A DNA stretch of 64,000 nt, taken from contig NZ_CP109273.1 in the NCBI RefSeq assembly GCF_045209745.1, positions 6,758,001-6,822,000 of the forward strand, read 5' to 3'. This stretch comes from Micromonospora sp045209745 (lineage in GTDB: Bacteria; Actinomycetota; Actinomycetes; Mycobacteriales; Micromonosporaceae). A program made the position numbers and the translations under genes. Under the pieces are notes generated by a model. That model was not told the DNA's origin. It saw nothing but the letters and a program-made list of their open reading frames with translations, and did not search any database. Of this stretch, positions 1 to 8,497 are shown in pieces. The first letter of the stretch is position 1. The number at the start of each line of letters is the position of its first letter.

Positions 1-138
1 TGCGGGCCACCCGGGTTGTACACGGAGGAGTACGACGTCCAGCAGCGGCAGTTGCGCGGCAACCTGCCGCAAAGCTTCGTGCACGCGCTGATGCTGGAGA
101 CGGCGGTCACGCTGGGCCAGGTCGACCCCTGCCGGTGA
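1..138 (+). CDS. C-terminal end of a GH15 glucoamylase/trehalase-like enzyme (partial)
   Basis: The window opens inside a plus-strand reading frame; only its last 45 codons are present, ending TGA at 136-138. The text GLYTEEYD followed by GNLPQSFVHALMLETAV matches the C-terminal end of glycoside hydrolase family 15 proteins, where a 'SEEYD...GNFPQAFSHLALI' pattern closes the (alpha/alpha)6 barrel. Enzymes of this family cleave alpha-glucosidic bonds (glucoamylase, or trehalase in many actinobacteria). It is convergent with the SDR gene. The substrate cannot be told from this fragment. Confidence 0.6.
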   Translation, partial: CGPPGLYTEEYDVQQRQLRGNLPQSFVHALMLETAVTLGQVDPCR

Positions 139-192
139 CAAACGGGCGGGTCGAGCGCGACCGGGTGGCGCCGCGACACCCGGACGCCGGGT

Positions 193-1204
193 TCAGTGCC
201 GACGCCAGGCGGCCAGGCCCGCCGCCGTCCCGGCCAACCCGGCCGCGATGAGGCGACGGTGGCGCGACAGCCATGCCTGTGGGCTGTGCCCGTGGGACCG
301 GCCGGCGAAGCCGCCCCGTACCCCGTAGTCGCGCCCGCCCGGCCCGTCCAGCGGATGCCACAGGTTGTTCGGCCGATCCGGGTCGGCGGGGCGGCCGGTC
401 TGCTGGGACCGGTAACCCGTGCGGGCCAGGTAGCGGTCGAGCAGCCCCGGCGCGACCCGGTTGCCGAGGATGGTCAGCACCGTCGAGGGTGCCCACCCAG
501 TACTCCCGCCGGTAGGGTCGGTCCGCGGCGCCGACGATCGCTCGGGCCGCCACCTCCGGCTGGTAGATCGGTGGCACCGGTTCGGCGTGCCGAGGCAGCC
601 GGGAAAGCAACCAGTCGAACTGCGGGGTGTTCAGCGCCGGAAGCTGCACCATCGTCACCCGCACCCCGCTGCGTTCGTGCAGCAGTTCGCAGCGCAACGA
701 CTCGGTGAATCCCACGATCGCGTGCTTCGCCCCGCAGTAGGCCGCCTGCAGCGGGATACCCCGGTACGCCAGCGCCGATCCCACCTGCACGATGGTGCCC
801 CGGTCGCGGGGGGTCATGTGGGACAGGGCGACACGGGTGCCGTGCACGTACCCCAGGTAGGTGACCTCCGTGGCCCGCCGGAACTCTTCCGGGCGGGTTT
901 CCTGAAACGGCGCGAAGACGGAGCTGAACGCGTCGTTGATCCACAGGTCGATCGGCCCCAGTTCCGCCTCGATCCGTCGACCGGCGTCGACCACCTGTTC
1001 GTAGTCGGCCACGTCGACCTCGATCGGCAGCGGTCGGCCGCCCGCGCTGCGGACCTCCTCGGCTGCGGCGTCCAACCCGACCCGTCCCCGCGCCAACAGC
1101 GCGACGGCGATACCCCGCTGGGCGAGCAGACGTACCGTCGCCCGCCCGACCCCGGCGCTCGCGCCGGTCACCACCGCCACCCGCACGTCACGTCCCTTGG
1201 CCAT
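193..1204 (-). pseudogene. SDR-family oxidoreductase, interrupted by one frameshift
   Basis: The N-terminal part (1204 down to about 490) is a classical short-chain dehydrogenase: TGASAGVG nucleotide-binding loop, a Ser-Tyr-Lys triad with YCGAK, and a C-terminal REYWVG. Right after REYWVG the expected continuation (LTILGNRVAPGLLDRYLARTGY, then a basic tail ending WRRH) is in another frame that stops at 193. One extra C in the CCC run (GGG at 487-489 on the plus strand) explains the switch. The ATG at 1204 is preceded by GGGAG at a good distance, so it is preferred over the GTG at 1237. It is the last gene of the minus-strand operon. It is either a recent null mutation or a sequencing error; the rest of the protein looks undecayed. 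Confidence 0.8.
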
Positions 1205-1235
1205 GTCGACTCCCGTCGCCTCGTGCCTCCTGGCC

Positions 1236-1286
1236 ACCGGCCGGGGCCGGCGATCAGCGCTACCGGCCGGGGCCGGCGATCAGCGC
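1236..1286. repeat. 25-bp direct tandem duplication over the end of the PPC gene
   Basis: Bases 1236-1260 and 1262-1286 are identical 25-mers (starting accggccggggcc, ending gatcagcgc) separated by one T. The second copy encodes the last residues (LIAGPGR) of the PPC-domain protein and its stop; the first lies between that stop and the SDR start. It looks like a recent slippage duplication. Confidence 0.9.
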
Positions 1287-1700
1287 CAGCCCGGTCTCTG
1301 GATCCACCCGCTTGCTCAGGTCGGGCGCGACCTCGCTGACGATCACCTCGAGCGTCGGCCACACCCGGGCGGACAGCAGGTGCCCGCCGACGGTGCTGCC
1401 GTCCTCGCGGCCGAGCACCGCGTGCACGTGCAGCACGGGCTCGTCCTGATGGGCTGCCACATCACCCACCAGGGACAGCACCTCCACCTGCTCCCGCACC
1501 GGGATACGGCGGTAGTCGCGCGCCTGCCGGTCGAACCAGCCGACCTCCGCCTCCTGGAAGCCACCGACGGCGGTCACCCGGCCGGCGCGCAGGTCGTACC
1601 GGTGCAGCGCCGCACCGATGACGCTCACCGGCTCCTCGCCCGGATCGCACACGACGACCAGTACGCGGCCGGTCGGTTGGTGCAGTTCCTGCGTTCTCAT
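1260..1700 (-). CDS. PPC/DUF296 domain protein
   Basis: A 146-residue protein made of a single PPC domain (plants and prokaryotes conserved, DUF296). The family signature is visible: VLVVVCDPGEEPVSVI, then GFQEAEVGWFD and a late HVHAVLGREDGSTVGGHLLSA stretch that carries the conserved histidines and GG-H-L. In plants this fold is fused to AT-hooks; stand-alone bacterial copies form trimers of unknown function. The ATG at 1700 follows GAGGGG and overlaps the previous ORF's stop (ATGA), indicating translational coupling. Its 3' end runs through a 25-bp duplication. Biochemical role unknown. Confidence 0.8.
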   Translation of the reverse strand: MRTQELHQPTGRVLVVVCDPGEEPVSVIGAALHRYDLRAGRVTAVGGFQEAEVGWFDRQARDYRRIPVREQVEVLSLVGDVAAHQDEPVLHVHAVLGREDGSTVGGHLLSARVWPTLEVIVSEVAPDLSKRVDPETGLALIAGPGR

Positions 1701-1867
1701 CGGTCCCCTCGATCTCGTGCGACGACGGCCCCCAGCACCGTCCAGGCGGCGGCGGCGGCGACGGCGACGGCGGTCAGGGCGGCGGGCCGTTGCGGGCGGT
1801 CGGCAGCGGCCAGGGCGAGCGCGGCGACGCAGTGAATGGTGTCGACCGCCGTCCCGCCGGCGAGCAC
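1697..1867 (-). CDS. Small hydrophobic protein, possibly a 5'-truncated membrane gene
   Basis: An ORF of about 56 residues starting at GTG 1867. It holds one or two hydrophobic segments (TIHCVAALALAAADR; LTAVAVAAAAAWTVLGAVV) and a basic end. Its stop overlaps the ATG of the PPC gene (ATGA, 1697-1700), which supports real translation. The frame stays open upstream to 2035, and the residues just before the GTG (TWRPTRG) read like the middle of a longer small actinobacterial membrane protein, so the gene may have lost its 5' half where it now abuts the enolase-superfamily gene. No function can be assigned. Confidence 0.45.
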   Translation of the reverse strand: MLAGGTAVDTIHCVAALALAAADRPQRPAALTAVAVAAAAAWTVLGAVVARDRGDR

Positions 1868-1887
1868 GCCCCGGGTGGGCCGCCAAG

Positions 1888-2976
1888 TCAGGCCACCCGG
1901 TACTGCTGGGCGAGATCCGAGCGGAACTGCACGCCGTTGCCCGGCCGGTCCAGCGGTACCCGCGCCGCGCCGCCGGTCGCCGGCTCCGTGCCGTCGAAGA
2001 GCATCGACTCGATCCGGACGTGGTCGTGGAACCACTCCAGGTGTCGCAGGTTCCCGATGCCGCCAGCGACCGGCAGGTGCTGGTGCGGGGCGCAGTGTCC
2101 GGACACCTGGAGCTCGGCCGCGGCGGCGACCGCGGCGGCACGGAGGAACTCACTGATCCCGCCGCAGCGGGTGACGTCGATCTGTAGGCAGTCCACGAAC
2201 GGCGCCATCCTGTGGAAGTAGGTCAGGTCGAAGCCGTACTCCCCTGCCGCCACATCCGGCAGGACGCCGTCGCGGACCAGCCCCAGACCGGCGAGGTCGT
2301 CGGAGCTGACCGGTTCCTCGTACCAGCGGACGTCCGATTCGGCCGCGGCGTGTGCCACCCGGATCGCCTGCTTGCGCTGGTAGGCGCCGTTGGCGTCGAC
2401 GAAAAGCTCGGCGTCGTCGCCGATGGTGCGCCGGGCCGCCGCTATCCTGGCGAGGTCCCGCTGCACCTCCGTACCGCACGACTCCCCGATCTTGATCTTC
2501 ACTCGGGGTATGCCCTGCTCGTGGACCCAGCCGGCGAGCTGCCTGTGCTGGCGCTCGTCGTCGTAGGTGGTGAAGCCGCCGCTGCCGTAGACCGGCACAT
2601 CCCGGCGCACGGTACCGAGCAACCGGGCCAGGGGAAGCCCGTGCCGGCGGGCCTTGAGATCCCACAGCGCGCAGTCCGCGGCCGACAGGGCGAGCCCGGC
2701 GACACCCGGCCGGCCGGCGTTGCGCAGCCTGCGGCGCATGCTCGTCCACGCCGCCGGTACGTCGTCCGGGTCGAGGTCAGCGACCACCGGAGCGAACAGA
2801 TCCGCCACCACCGCGACGGCGGCCACCGGCCCGTACGTCCAGCCGATGCCGGTCTCTCCGTCGGCGTCGGCGCGCACCAGCACCAGGGTGGTGCTGGTCC
2901 ACGCCAGGGTGCCGTCTCCCTCGGGGGAGTCGGTGGGCACCCGGTACGCCTCGGCGGTGAGCCGGATGCGGCTCAC
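1888..2976 (-). CDS. Enolase-superfamily (mandelate racemase-like) enzyme
   Basis: A protein of about 362 residues with a capping domain and a (beta/alpha)7-beta barrel of the enolase superfamily. Visible landmarks: KIKIGE near residue 160 (catalytic Lys region), the first metal ligand in FVDANGAY near 194, EEP near 221, AGEYG near 245 and a His-rich SGHCAPHQH near 297. These enzymes abstract the proton alpha to a carboxylate, as in racemases and acid-sugar dehydratases. The GTG at 2976 gives a GTGA overlap with the upstream dehydrogenase stop; a GTG at 2985 is also possible. The operon context (2-hydroxy-acid oxidase plus TPP enzyme) suggests sugar-acid or 2-hydroxy-acid breakdown, but the substrate is unknown. 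Confidence 0.82.
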   Translation of the reverse strand: MSRIRLTAEAYRVPTDSPEGDGTLAWTSTTLVLVRADADGETGIGWTYGPVAAVAVVADLFAPVVADLDPDDVPAAWTSMRRRLRNAGRPGVAGLALSAADCALWDLKARRHGLPLARLLGTVRRDVPVYGSGGFTTYDDERQHRQLAGWVHEQGIPRVKIKIGESCGTEVQRDLARIAAARRTIGDDAELFVDANGAYQRKQAIRVAHAAAESDVRWYEEPVSSDDLAGLGLVRDGVLPDVAAGEYGFDLTYFHRMAPFVDCLQIDVTRCGGISEFLRAAAVAAAAELQVSGHCAPHQHLPVAGGIGNLRHLEWFHDHVRIESMLFDGTEPATGGAARVPLDRPGNGVQFRSDLAQQYRVA

Positions 2977-5900
2977 CGCGTCCACCGCCGCAGCAGCGTG
3001 CCCAGCCCGGCGAGCGCGGCGACGCCGACCACCCCGGCCGCCGTCCAGCGGGCGAGCACCGACGGTGGGTGTGGCCGGTCACCCCAGCTGCGCTCCGGCC
3101 GGCGCGGCACGGTGTCGTCGTGCAGGCCCGCGCGCAGCAGCTCGGCCAGGTGGATGGCCGAGCGCCCGTCGGAGGCGCTCTGTTCGACCTGGGTGCGGCA
3201 GCTGAAGCCGTCGGCGAGGATCACGTCGGTCTCGGCGGCGTCCCGGACGGCGGGCAGCAGCACCCGCTCCGCGCACGCCTCCGATACCTCGAAGTGGCCC
3301 TCCTCGAAGCCGAAGTTTCCCGCCAGACCGCAGCAGCCCGAATCCAGGAACTCGGCGTCCACGCCGGCCGCGGACAGCAGCGCCTGGTCGGCGGCCGTGC
3401 CGAGGATCGCGTGGTGGTGGCAGTGGGTCTGGATCAGGGCGTGTGCCTCGACCCGCGGCGGCTGCCAACCCGGGCTGTGGTCGTGCAGCAACTCCGCGAG
3501 GGTGACGGCCTGCTCCCGCAGCCGGGTCACGTCGTCGTCGGCCGGGAACAGCTCGTGGGCGTCGCTGCGGAACACCGCCGTGCAGCTCGGCTCCAACCCC
3601 ACGATCCGCGTGCCGGCGCGCAGGTGCGGGCGCAGCACGTCGATGGTGCGACGCAGCACCCGCTTGGCGACGCCGAGTTGCCCGGTGGAGATCCAGGTCA
3701 GCCCGCAGCACACCGGCTTGTCCGGCACTCGTACCCGCCAGCCGGCGGTCTCCAGGACCTCCACCGCGGCGCGCGCCACCCCCGGGTGGAAGTGGTTGGT
3801 GAACGTGTCCGGCCAGAGCAGCACCTCCCCGCGCGAGCCGCCGCCGGTCGGGGTGCGGTGGGCGAACCAGTGTTGGAACGACTCCGGGGCGAACACCGGG
3901 ATGTCACGGCGCTGGTCGATGCCACCGACGGTCTTCGCGAGCCGGTTCAGGCCAGGGGCCTGAGCCAGCGCGTTGACCGTACGTGGCAGCCGGGCGGCGC
4001 CGGTGGCCACCAGCGGCAGCCAGCCCATCGAGTAGTGGGCGCGGGGGCGCAGCCGGCGGGCGTAGTGGTGGTGCAGGAACTCGGCCTTGTAGGTGGCCAT
4101 GTCCACGTTGACCGGGCAGTCGGCCTTGCACCCCTTGCAGGCCAGGCAGAGGTCGAGGGCGTCCCGTACCGCCTCCGAGCGCCAGCCGTCGCCGATCGTG
4201 CCGCCGCGGGCGGTGCCGTCGAGCATCTCGAACAGCAGTCGGGACCGGCCCCGGGTGGAGTGCTCCTCCTCGCGGGTGACCATGTAGGAGGGGCACATCA
4301 CCCCGCCCTCGTGGCGGCGGCACTTGCCGACCCCCACGCAGCGCAGCACCGCGTTGCCGAAGCTGCCGCCGTCGTCCGGGTAGGCGAAGGCGGTGTCGAC
4401 CGCGCCGTGGTCGTAGTCGGCGCCGAGCCGCAGGTGGCTGTCCAGCCGGTACGGCGGCACCACCTTGCCCGGGTTCATCCGGTCGTCCGGGTCGAAGATC
4501 GCCTTGAACTGGCCGAACGCCCTGGTCAGCCGGTCGCCGTACATCTTGGGCAGCAGTTCGCCTCGCGCCTGCCCGTCGCCGTGTTCCCCGGAGAACGAGC
4601 CGCCGTAGGAGACCACCAGATCGGCGGCGCGTTCGATGAAGGACCGGAAATCCCTGATCCCGTCGGCTGTACGCAGCTGGAACGGAATGCGGGTGTGCAC
4701 GCACCCCTGCCCGAAGTGTCCATACAGGGACGCCTGCTCGTAGCCGTACTCCCGGTAGAGGCGCTGCAGGTCACGCAGGTAGTCGCCGAGCCGCTGCGGA
4801 GCGACCGCGGAGTCCTCCCACCCGGGCCAGGTGTTGTCCGAGTCCGGCACGTGCGCGGTGGCGCCGAGCCCGGACTCCCGGACTGCCCACATCCGTTTTT
4901 CGTCGGCGGGGTCGGCGAACTCGTGCACCCGCGGCCCGCCGTCCAGACGGACCGAGGCGATGAGACGCTCGGCCGCCGCCCGCGCCTCCTGCGGCGTCTC
5001 GCCGCCGAGCTGGACCATCAGCCAGGCGCCGCCGGGAGGTAGCTCCTGCAGGGCGTGTGGGTGCAGGTTCTTGCGCCGCTCGAAGCTGACCAGCTTGTCG
5101 TCGATGCCTTCGAGCGCGATCGGCTGGTGCTCCAGGATTCGCGGTACGTCGTCTCCGGCGGAGGCGATGTCCGGGTAGCTGAGGAACACCATCGCCTGCG
5201 CCTTGACGATCGGCACCAGCTTCAGTCGCGCCCGCAGGATGGTGACCAGTGTCCCTTCGGAGCCGACCAGGGCCTGGGCGACGTGGAAGGTCTTCTCCGG
5301 CAGCAGGCTGTCCAGGTTGTAGCCGGAGACCCGACGCGGAATGTCCGGATAGCGGGTGCGGATGTCGGCCAGGTACTCGTCGCGCAGCGCCCGCAACTGC
5401 CGGTAGATGTGCGCCTTGCGGCCACCGTCGCGCTGGATCCGGTCGTACTCGTCGTCGGTGGTCTCCCCCACCCACATCCGGGTGCCGTCGTAGAGCAGCA
5501 CCTCCAGCTCCACGATGTTGTCGACCACCTTGCCGGTGCGCTGGGCGGTGGCACCGCAGGAGTTGTTGCCGAGCATGCCGCCCAGCGTGCAGTGGTCGTG
5601 GGTGGCCGGACGCGGTCCGTACTCCAGCCCGGTCGGCTTGAGCTCGGCGTTGAGTTCGTCGAGCACGATGCCCGGCTCGACCAGGCAGGTCCGCGTCTGT
5701 TCGTCGACCTCGATCAGCCGGTGGCAGTACTTGGACCAGTCCAGCACCACGGCGGTGTTGGTGCACTCACCGGCGAGGCTGGTGCCACCGCCACGCGAGG
5801 TCAGCGGCGCCCGGTGGCGGCGGCACACCGCGACGGCGGCGACCGCCGCCTCCACCGTGCGGGGCACCACTATCCCGAGCGGCACCTGCCGGTAGTTGGA

Positions 5901-6053
5901 GGCGTCGGTGGAGTACGCGGCGCGGGAGCCGGCGTCGAAGCGGACCTCCCCGTCGACCTCGTCGCGCAAATCGGCGGCGAGGGCGCTCAGGTCGATGTCG
6001 TGGATCGGGTCGGGCGGGCGCCGGACGGGTTCGGGCAGGAAGACGTCGTTCAT
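2973..6053 (-). CDS. FAD-linked dehydrogenase fused to Fe-S and CCG domains
   Basis: A 1026-residue fusion. An N-terminal FAD_binding_4 domain (SRGGGTSLAGE; NNSCGATAQRTGK) is followed by the FAD-oxidase C domain (GEHGDGQARG). Next comes a 4Fe-4S ferredoxin domain with CLACKGCKADCP near residue 638, preceded by a Cys-rich CVGVGKC...MCPSY stretch. Two CCG repeats follow (PVCCGLTW near 780, SGCCGLAGNFGFEEGH near 907). This is the architecture of YdiJ/GlcD-type D-2-hydroxyacid (D-lactate, D-2-hydroxyglutarate, glycolate) dehydrogenases. Unusually it ends in a hydrophobic helix (AAGVVGVAALAGLGTLL) plus RRW, a likely membrane tail. The ATG at 6053 overlaps the stop of the upstream TPP enzyme (ATGA). 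Confidence 0.88.
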   Translation of the reverse strand: MNDVFLPEPVRRPPDPIHDIDLSALAADLRDEVDGEVRFDAGSRAAYSTDASNYRQVPLGIVVPRTVEAAVAAVAVCRRHRAPLTSRGGGTSLAGECTNTAVVLDWSKYCHRLIEVDEQTRTCLVEPGIVLDELNAELKPTGLEYGPRPATHDHCTLGGMLGNNSCGATAQRTGKVVDNIVELEVLLYDGTRMWVGETTDDEYDRIQRDGGRKAHIYRQLRALRDEYLADIRTRYPDIPRRVSGYNLDSLLPEKTFHVAQALVGSEGTLVTILRARLKLVPIVKAQAMVFLSYPDIASAGDDVPRILEHQPIALEGIDDKLVSFERRKNLHPHALQELPPGGAWLMVQLGGETPQEARAAAERLIASVRLDGGPRVHEFADPADEKRMWAVRESGLGATAHVPDSDNTWPGWEDSAVAPQRLGDYLRDLQRLYREYGYEQASLYGHFGQGCVHTRIPFQLRTADGIRDFRSFIERAADLVVSYGGSFSGEHGDGQARGELLPKMYGDRLTRAFGQFKAIFDPDDRMNPGKVVPPYRLDSHLRLGADYDHGAVDTAFAYPDDGGSFGNAVLRCVGVGKCRRHEGGVMCPSYMVTREEEHSTRGRSRLLFEMLDGTARGGTIGDGWRSEAVRDALDLCLACKGCKADCPVNVDMATYKAEFLHHHYARRLRPRAHYSMGWLPLVATGAARLPRTVNALAQAPGLNRLAKTVGGIDQRRDIPVFAPESFQHWFAHRTPTGGGSRGEVLLWPDTFTNHFHPGVARAAVEVLETAGWRVRVPDKPVCCGLTWISTGQLGVAKRVLRRTIDVLRPHLRAGTRIVGLEPSCTAVFRSDAHELFPADDDVTRLREQAVTLAELLHDHSPGWQPPRVEAHALIQTHCHHHAILGTAADQALLSAAGVDAEFLDSGCCGLAGNFGFEEGHFEVSEACAERVLLPAVRDAAETDVILADGFSCRTQVEQSASDGRSAIHLAELLRAGLHDDTVPRRPERSWGDRPHPPSVLARWTAAGVVGVAALAGLGTLLRRWTR

Positions 6054-7816
6054 GAACGCAGCTCGTTGAACTTGTCGCGGGCGACGGTGGCGAGGGTGGC
6101 GACCTTGTGCGGTTGGCCGCGGAGGAACGCCTCGGTGAAATGTTTGGCCTGGTCATACTTGATCTTGCCGGGCATCGGCGGTTCGTTGGGGTTGACGTCG
6201 CAGTCCACCAGCGCCGGGCCCGGGTGCGCGAGCGCTTCCCGGATCGCGCCCGGCAGCGCCTTCGCGTCGGTCACCTTGACCCCGAACGCGCCGCAGCCGC
6301 GCGCCCAGGTCGAGAAGTCCGCCTCCGGCTGGCGGTGCCGTACCGCGTACTCGGGGTAGCCGAGGATGATCTGCTCCCACAGGATCTGCCCGTACGAGTT
6401 GTTATTGTTGATCACCACCTTGATCGGCAACTCGTGCCGGACCGCGGTGAGGAACTCGGCCATCAGCATCGCGAAGCCGCCGTCGCCGACGAATGCGATC
6501 ACCTGCCGGACCGGGTAGGCGTGCTGCATGGCGATCGCGTAGGGCAGGCCGGGCGCCATCGTCGCCAGGTTGCCCGACAGGTAGAACTCCCGGTCGTCAC
6601 GGATGGTCCAGTGCCGCGCCGCCCAGGTGGCGATCGTGCCGGAGTCACAGGTCAGGATGGCGTCGTCGGCGGCGGCCTCGTCGATGCAGCCCATCAGGTA
6701 CTGCGGCGCGATCGGCGATCGCTCCGGGTCCACCAGGCTGGTCATCGCCGCGCGCCAGTCGCCCATCTTGCGCTGGTACTTCTCCAGGAACGAGCGGTCC
6801 GGGCCGTGGTCGAGCATCGGCAGCAGGTCCCGCAGCGCCAGGCGGGCGTCCGCGCATACCGGAGCGTCGACCGGCAGGCGCATCCCGATCAGGCTGGGAT
6901 CAACGTCGATCTGCACCACCTTCGCCTGCCCCGGGCCGGGCAGGTACTTCGCGTACGGGAAGGAGGTGCCCATCATCAGCAGGGTGTCGCACTCCTCCAT
7001 CAGCTCCTCGCTCGGCGCGGTGCCGAGCAGGCCGAGCCCACCGGTGGTCAGCGGGTGGTCGTCGGGCACCACCAGCTTGCCCGGCAGCGTCTTGACGATC
7101 GGGCTGGCCAGGGCCTCGGCCACCGCGAGGACCTCCGCGCGGGCGCCACGCGCACCGACACCAACCAGCATGGCGACCTTCCGGCCGGCCTTGAGCACCT
7201 CGGCCGCCTTCGCCAGCTCCCGCGGGTCCGCCGGTAGCTGCGGATAGGACACCACCGCGGCGCTCATCGGCGGCTTGCCCGGGCTGACGTGCCGGTACGG
7301 GTCCTCGTCGGCCGCCGCGACCTGGACGTCGTTGGGAAACGTCAGGTGCGCCACCGTCCGCTTGCTCAACGCGTTGCGGATCGCCAGGTCCACCACCGCC
7401 GGCATCTGCTGCGGGTTGGTGACCATCAGGTTGTACGACGCCACGTCCTGGTACAGCTGCGTGGTGTGCACCTCCTGCTGGTAGTGCGAGCCCAGCACCG
7501 AGGTTTCCTGCATGCCGGTGAGCGCCAACACGGGCACGTGGTCGAGCTTCGCGTCGTAGAGCCCGTTGAGCAGATGAATCGCTCCGGGGCCGGAGGTGGC
7601 GCAGCAGACCCCCAGTCGGCCGGTGGCCTTGGCGTAGCCGGTGGCCATGAACGCCGCCGCCTCCTCGTGGTGCACCAGCACGAACCGCAGCTTCTCCCGC
7701 TGCCGGCGGAAGCCCTCCATCAGGCCGTTGATGCCGTCGCCGGGCAGGCCGAACACGGTGTCGACACCCCACGTCACCAGCCGTCGGGCCAGGCTCTCGC
7801 CCACGATCTCCTGCAC
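6050..7816 (-). CDS. Thiamine-pyrophosphate enzyme (pyruvate oxidase/acetolactate synthase-like)
   Basis: A 588-residue three-domain TPP enzyme. The N-terminal domain has the pyrimidine-activating glutamate in VLVHHEEAAAFMATGYA (about E51), then a central domain (LVGVGARGA), then the C-terminal PP domain with the GDG...NN cofactor motif (FVGDGGFAMLM...VVINNNNS). The length and the FGLPGDGINGLMEG start resemble the YdaP/PoxB group (quinone-dependent pyruvate oxidase-like) more than true acetolactate synthase. The GTG at 7816 is preferred because GAGGAG lies just upstream; an upstream in-frame start at 7885 has no such site. It heads the minus-strand operon and is coupled to the FAD dehydrogenase. 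Confidence 0.85.
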   Translation of the reverse strand: MQEIVGESLARRLVTWGVDTVFGLPGDGINGLMEGFRRQREKLRFVLVHHEEAAAFMATGYAKATGRLGVCCATSGPGAIHLLNGLYDAKLDHVPVLALTGMQETSVLGSHYQQEVHTTQLYQDVASYNLMVTNPQQMPAVVDLAIRNALSKRTVAHLTFPNDVQVAAADEDPYRHVSPGKPPMSAAVVSYPQLPADPRELAKAAEVLKAGRKVAMLVGVGARGARAEVLAVAEALASPIVKTLPGKLVVPDDHPLTTGGLGLLGTAPSEELMEECDTLLMMGTSFPYAKYLPGPGQAKVVQIDVDPSLIGMRLPVDAPVCADARLALRDLLPMLDHGPDRSFLEKYQRKMGDWRAAMTSLVDPERSPIAPQYLMGCIDEAAADDAILTCDSGTIATWAARHWTIRDDREFYLSGNLATMAPGLPYAIAMQHAYPVRQVIAFVGDGGFAMLMAEFLTAVRHELPIKVVINNNNSYGQILWEQIILGYPEYAVRHRQPEADFSTWARGCGAFGVKVTDAKALPGAIREALAHPGPALVDCDVNPNEPPMPGKIKYDQAKHFTEAFLRGQPHKVATLATVARDKFNELRS

Positions 7817-8032
7817 GTCGTCCTCCTCGTTCCGGGGGTTCGTCCCGTCCCCGTCCCGCTCCCGCCGCCGGACGGCGGCGCTCACCCGCCGGGTCGGACA
7901 CGACGGACCAGGACGGACACAGCGGCGGCTACCCGGCTACCCGGGCCACAAACCGACCAGGGCTGCGGGTTTCCGGACGTCCGTCACCCACAGCCCTCGG
8001 AGATCCGCCCCCGGCTCGGCGGCTGAGCAGCA

Positions 8033-8269
8033 TCAGGACCGGTGCCGGGACACCAGGTAACCGAGGAGCAGTCCGCCACCGAGCAGGACCACCGCGCGCG
8101 GCGTGATCGCCGAACGCAGTTTGCCCAGGCCCGCCTTCGGGTCCACCACGCTGCCGGCCACGTCACCCGCCGTGCCCACCACCACGTCACCGAGCCTGCC
8201 GAGATTCACCCGACCCACCACCTTCCCGAGGCCGCCGGCTACCCGGCGGGTCGCCGACGAAACACTCAC
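8033..8269 (-). CDS. Small single-pass membrane protein, unknown
   Basis: A 78-residue protein starting at GTG 8269, which overlaps the stop of the frame ahead of it (GTGA). It has a glycine/valine-rich amphipathic first half and one C-terminal membrane helix (PRAVVLLGGGLLLGYLVS) ending RHRS. It sits with a holin-like envelope protein and a ChaB remnant, a grouping common near actinobacterial stress genes. No function can be assigned. Confidence 0.55.
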   Translation of the reverse strand: MSVSSATRRVAGGLGKVVGRVNLGRLGDVVVGTAGDVAGSVVDPKAGLGKLRSAITPRAVVLLGGGLLLGYLVSRHRS

Positions 8270-8473
8270 TCGTCCCGGCCGGTGAAGACCCGTGCCGCGG
8301 CGGGCTGCTCACCGCCAGCCACCAGCATGTCGTCGCCGGCCCGCAGCACCGTCGCCCGACCGAGCCGGACCTGCTCTCTTCTTGTACGTACGGACCGCCT
8401 TGTCGTCGGAGCGCGCGATTGTCGACGGTACGTCGTCGCGCATCTCCTCGGCCTGCTCGTGCTTGTCCGGCAC
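8266..8473 (-). pseudogene. ChaB-family remnant
   Basis: From a GTG at 8473 (GGGAGG upstream) the frame reads MPDKHEQAEEMRDDVPSTIA then RSDDKAVRTYKK. This is the N-terminal half of ChaB-like proteins, which carry an LPST-x-RSPKKAQ-type motif. The second half of the ChaB domain is missing: the frame continues with unrelated residues to a stop at 8309. Another frame running to 8266 (ending VFTGRDE, stop overlapping the next GTG) encodes the probable original C-terminal tail. An internal deletion with frameshift is the simplest reading. Confidence 0.5.
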
Positions 8474-8497
8474 AACGTCCTCCCGTCCTCGGTGCTG

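Noticed and set aside
2212..5042. Long plus-strand frames (583 and 657 residues) opposite the dehydrogenase operon
   Set aside because: They overlap coding sequence with strong domain matches on the other strand and show no motif or ribosome-binding site.
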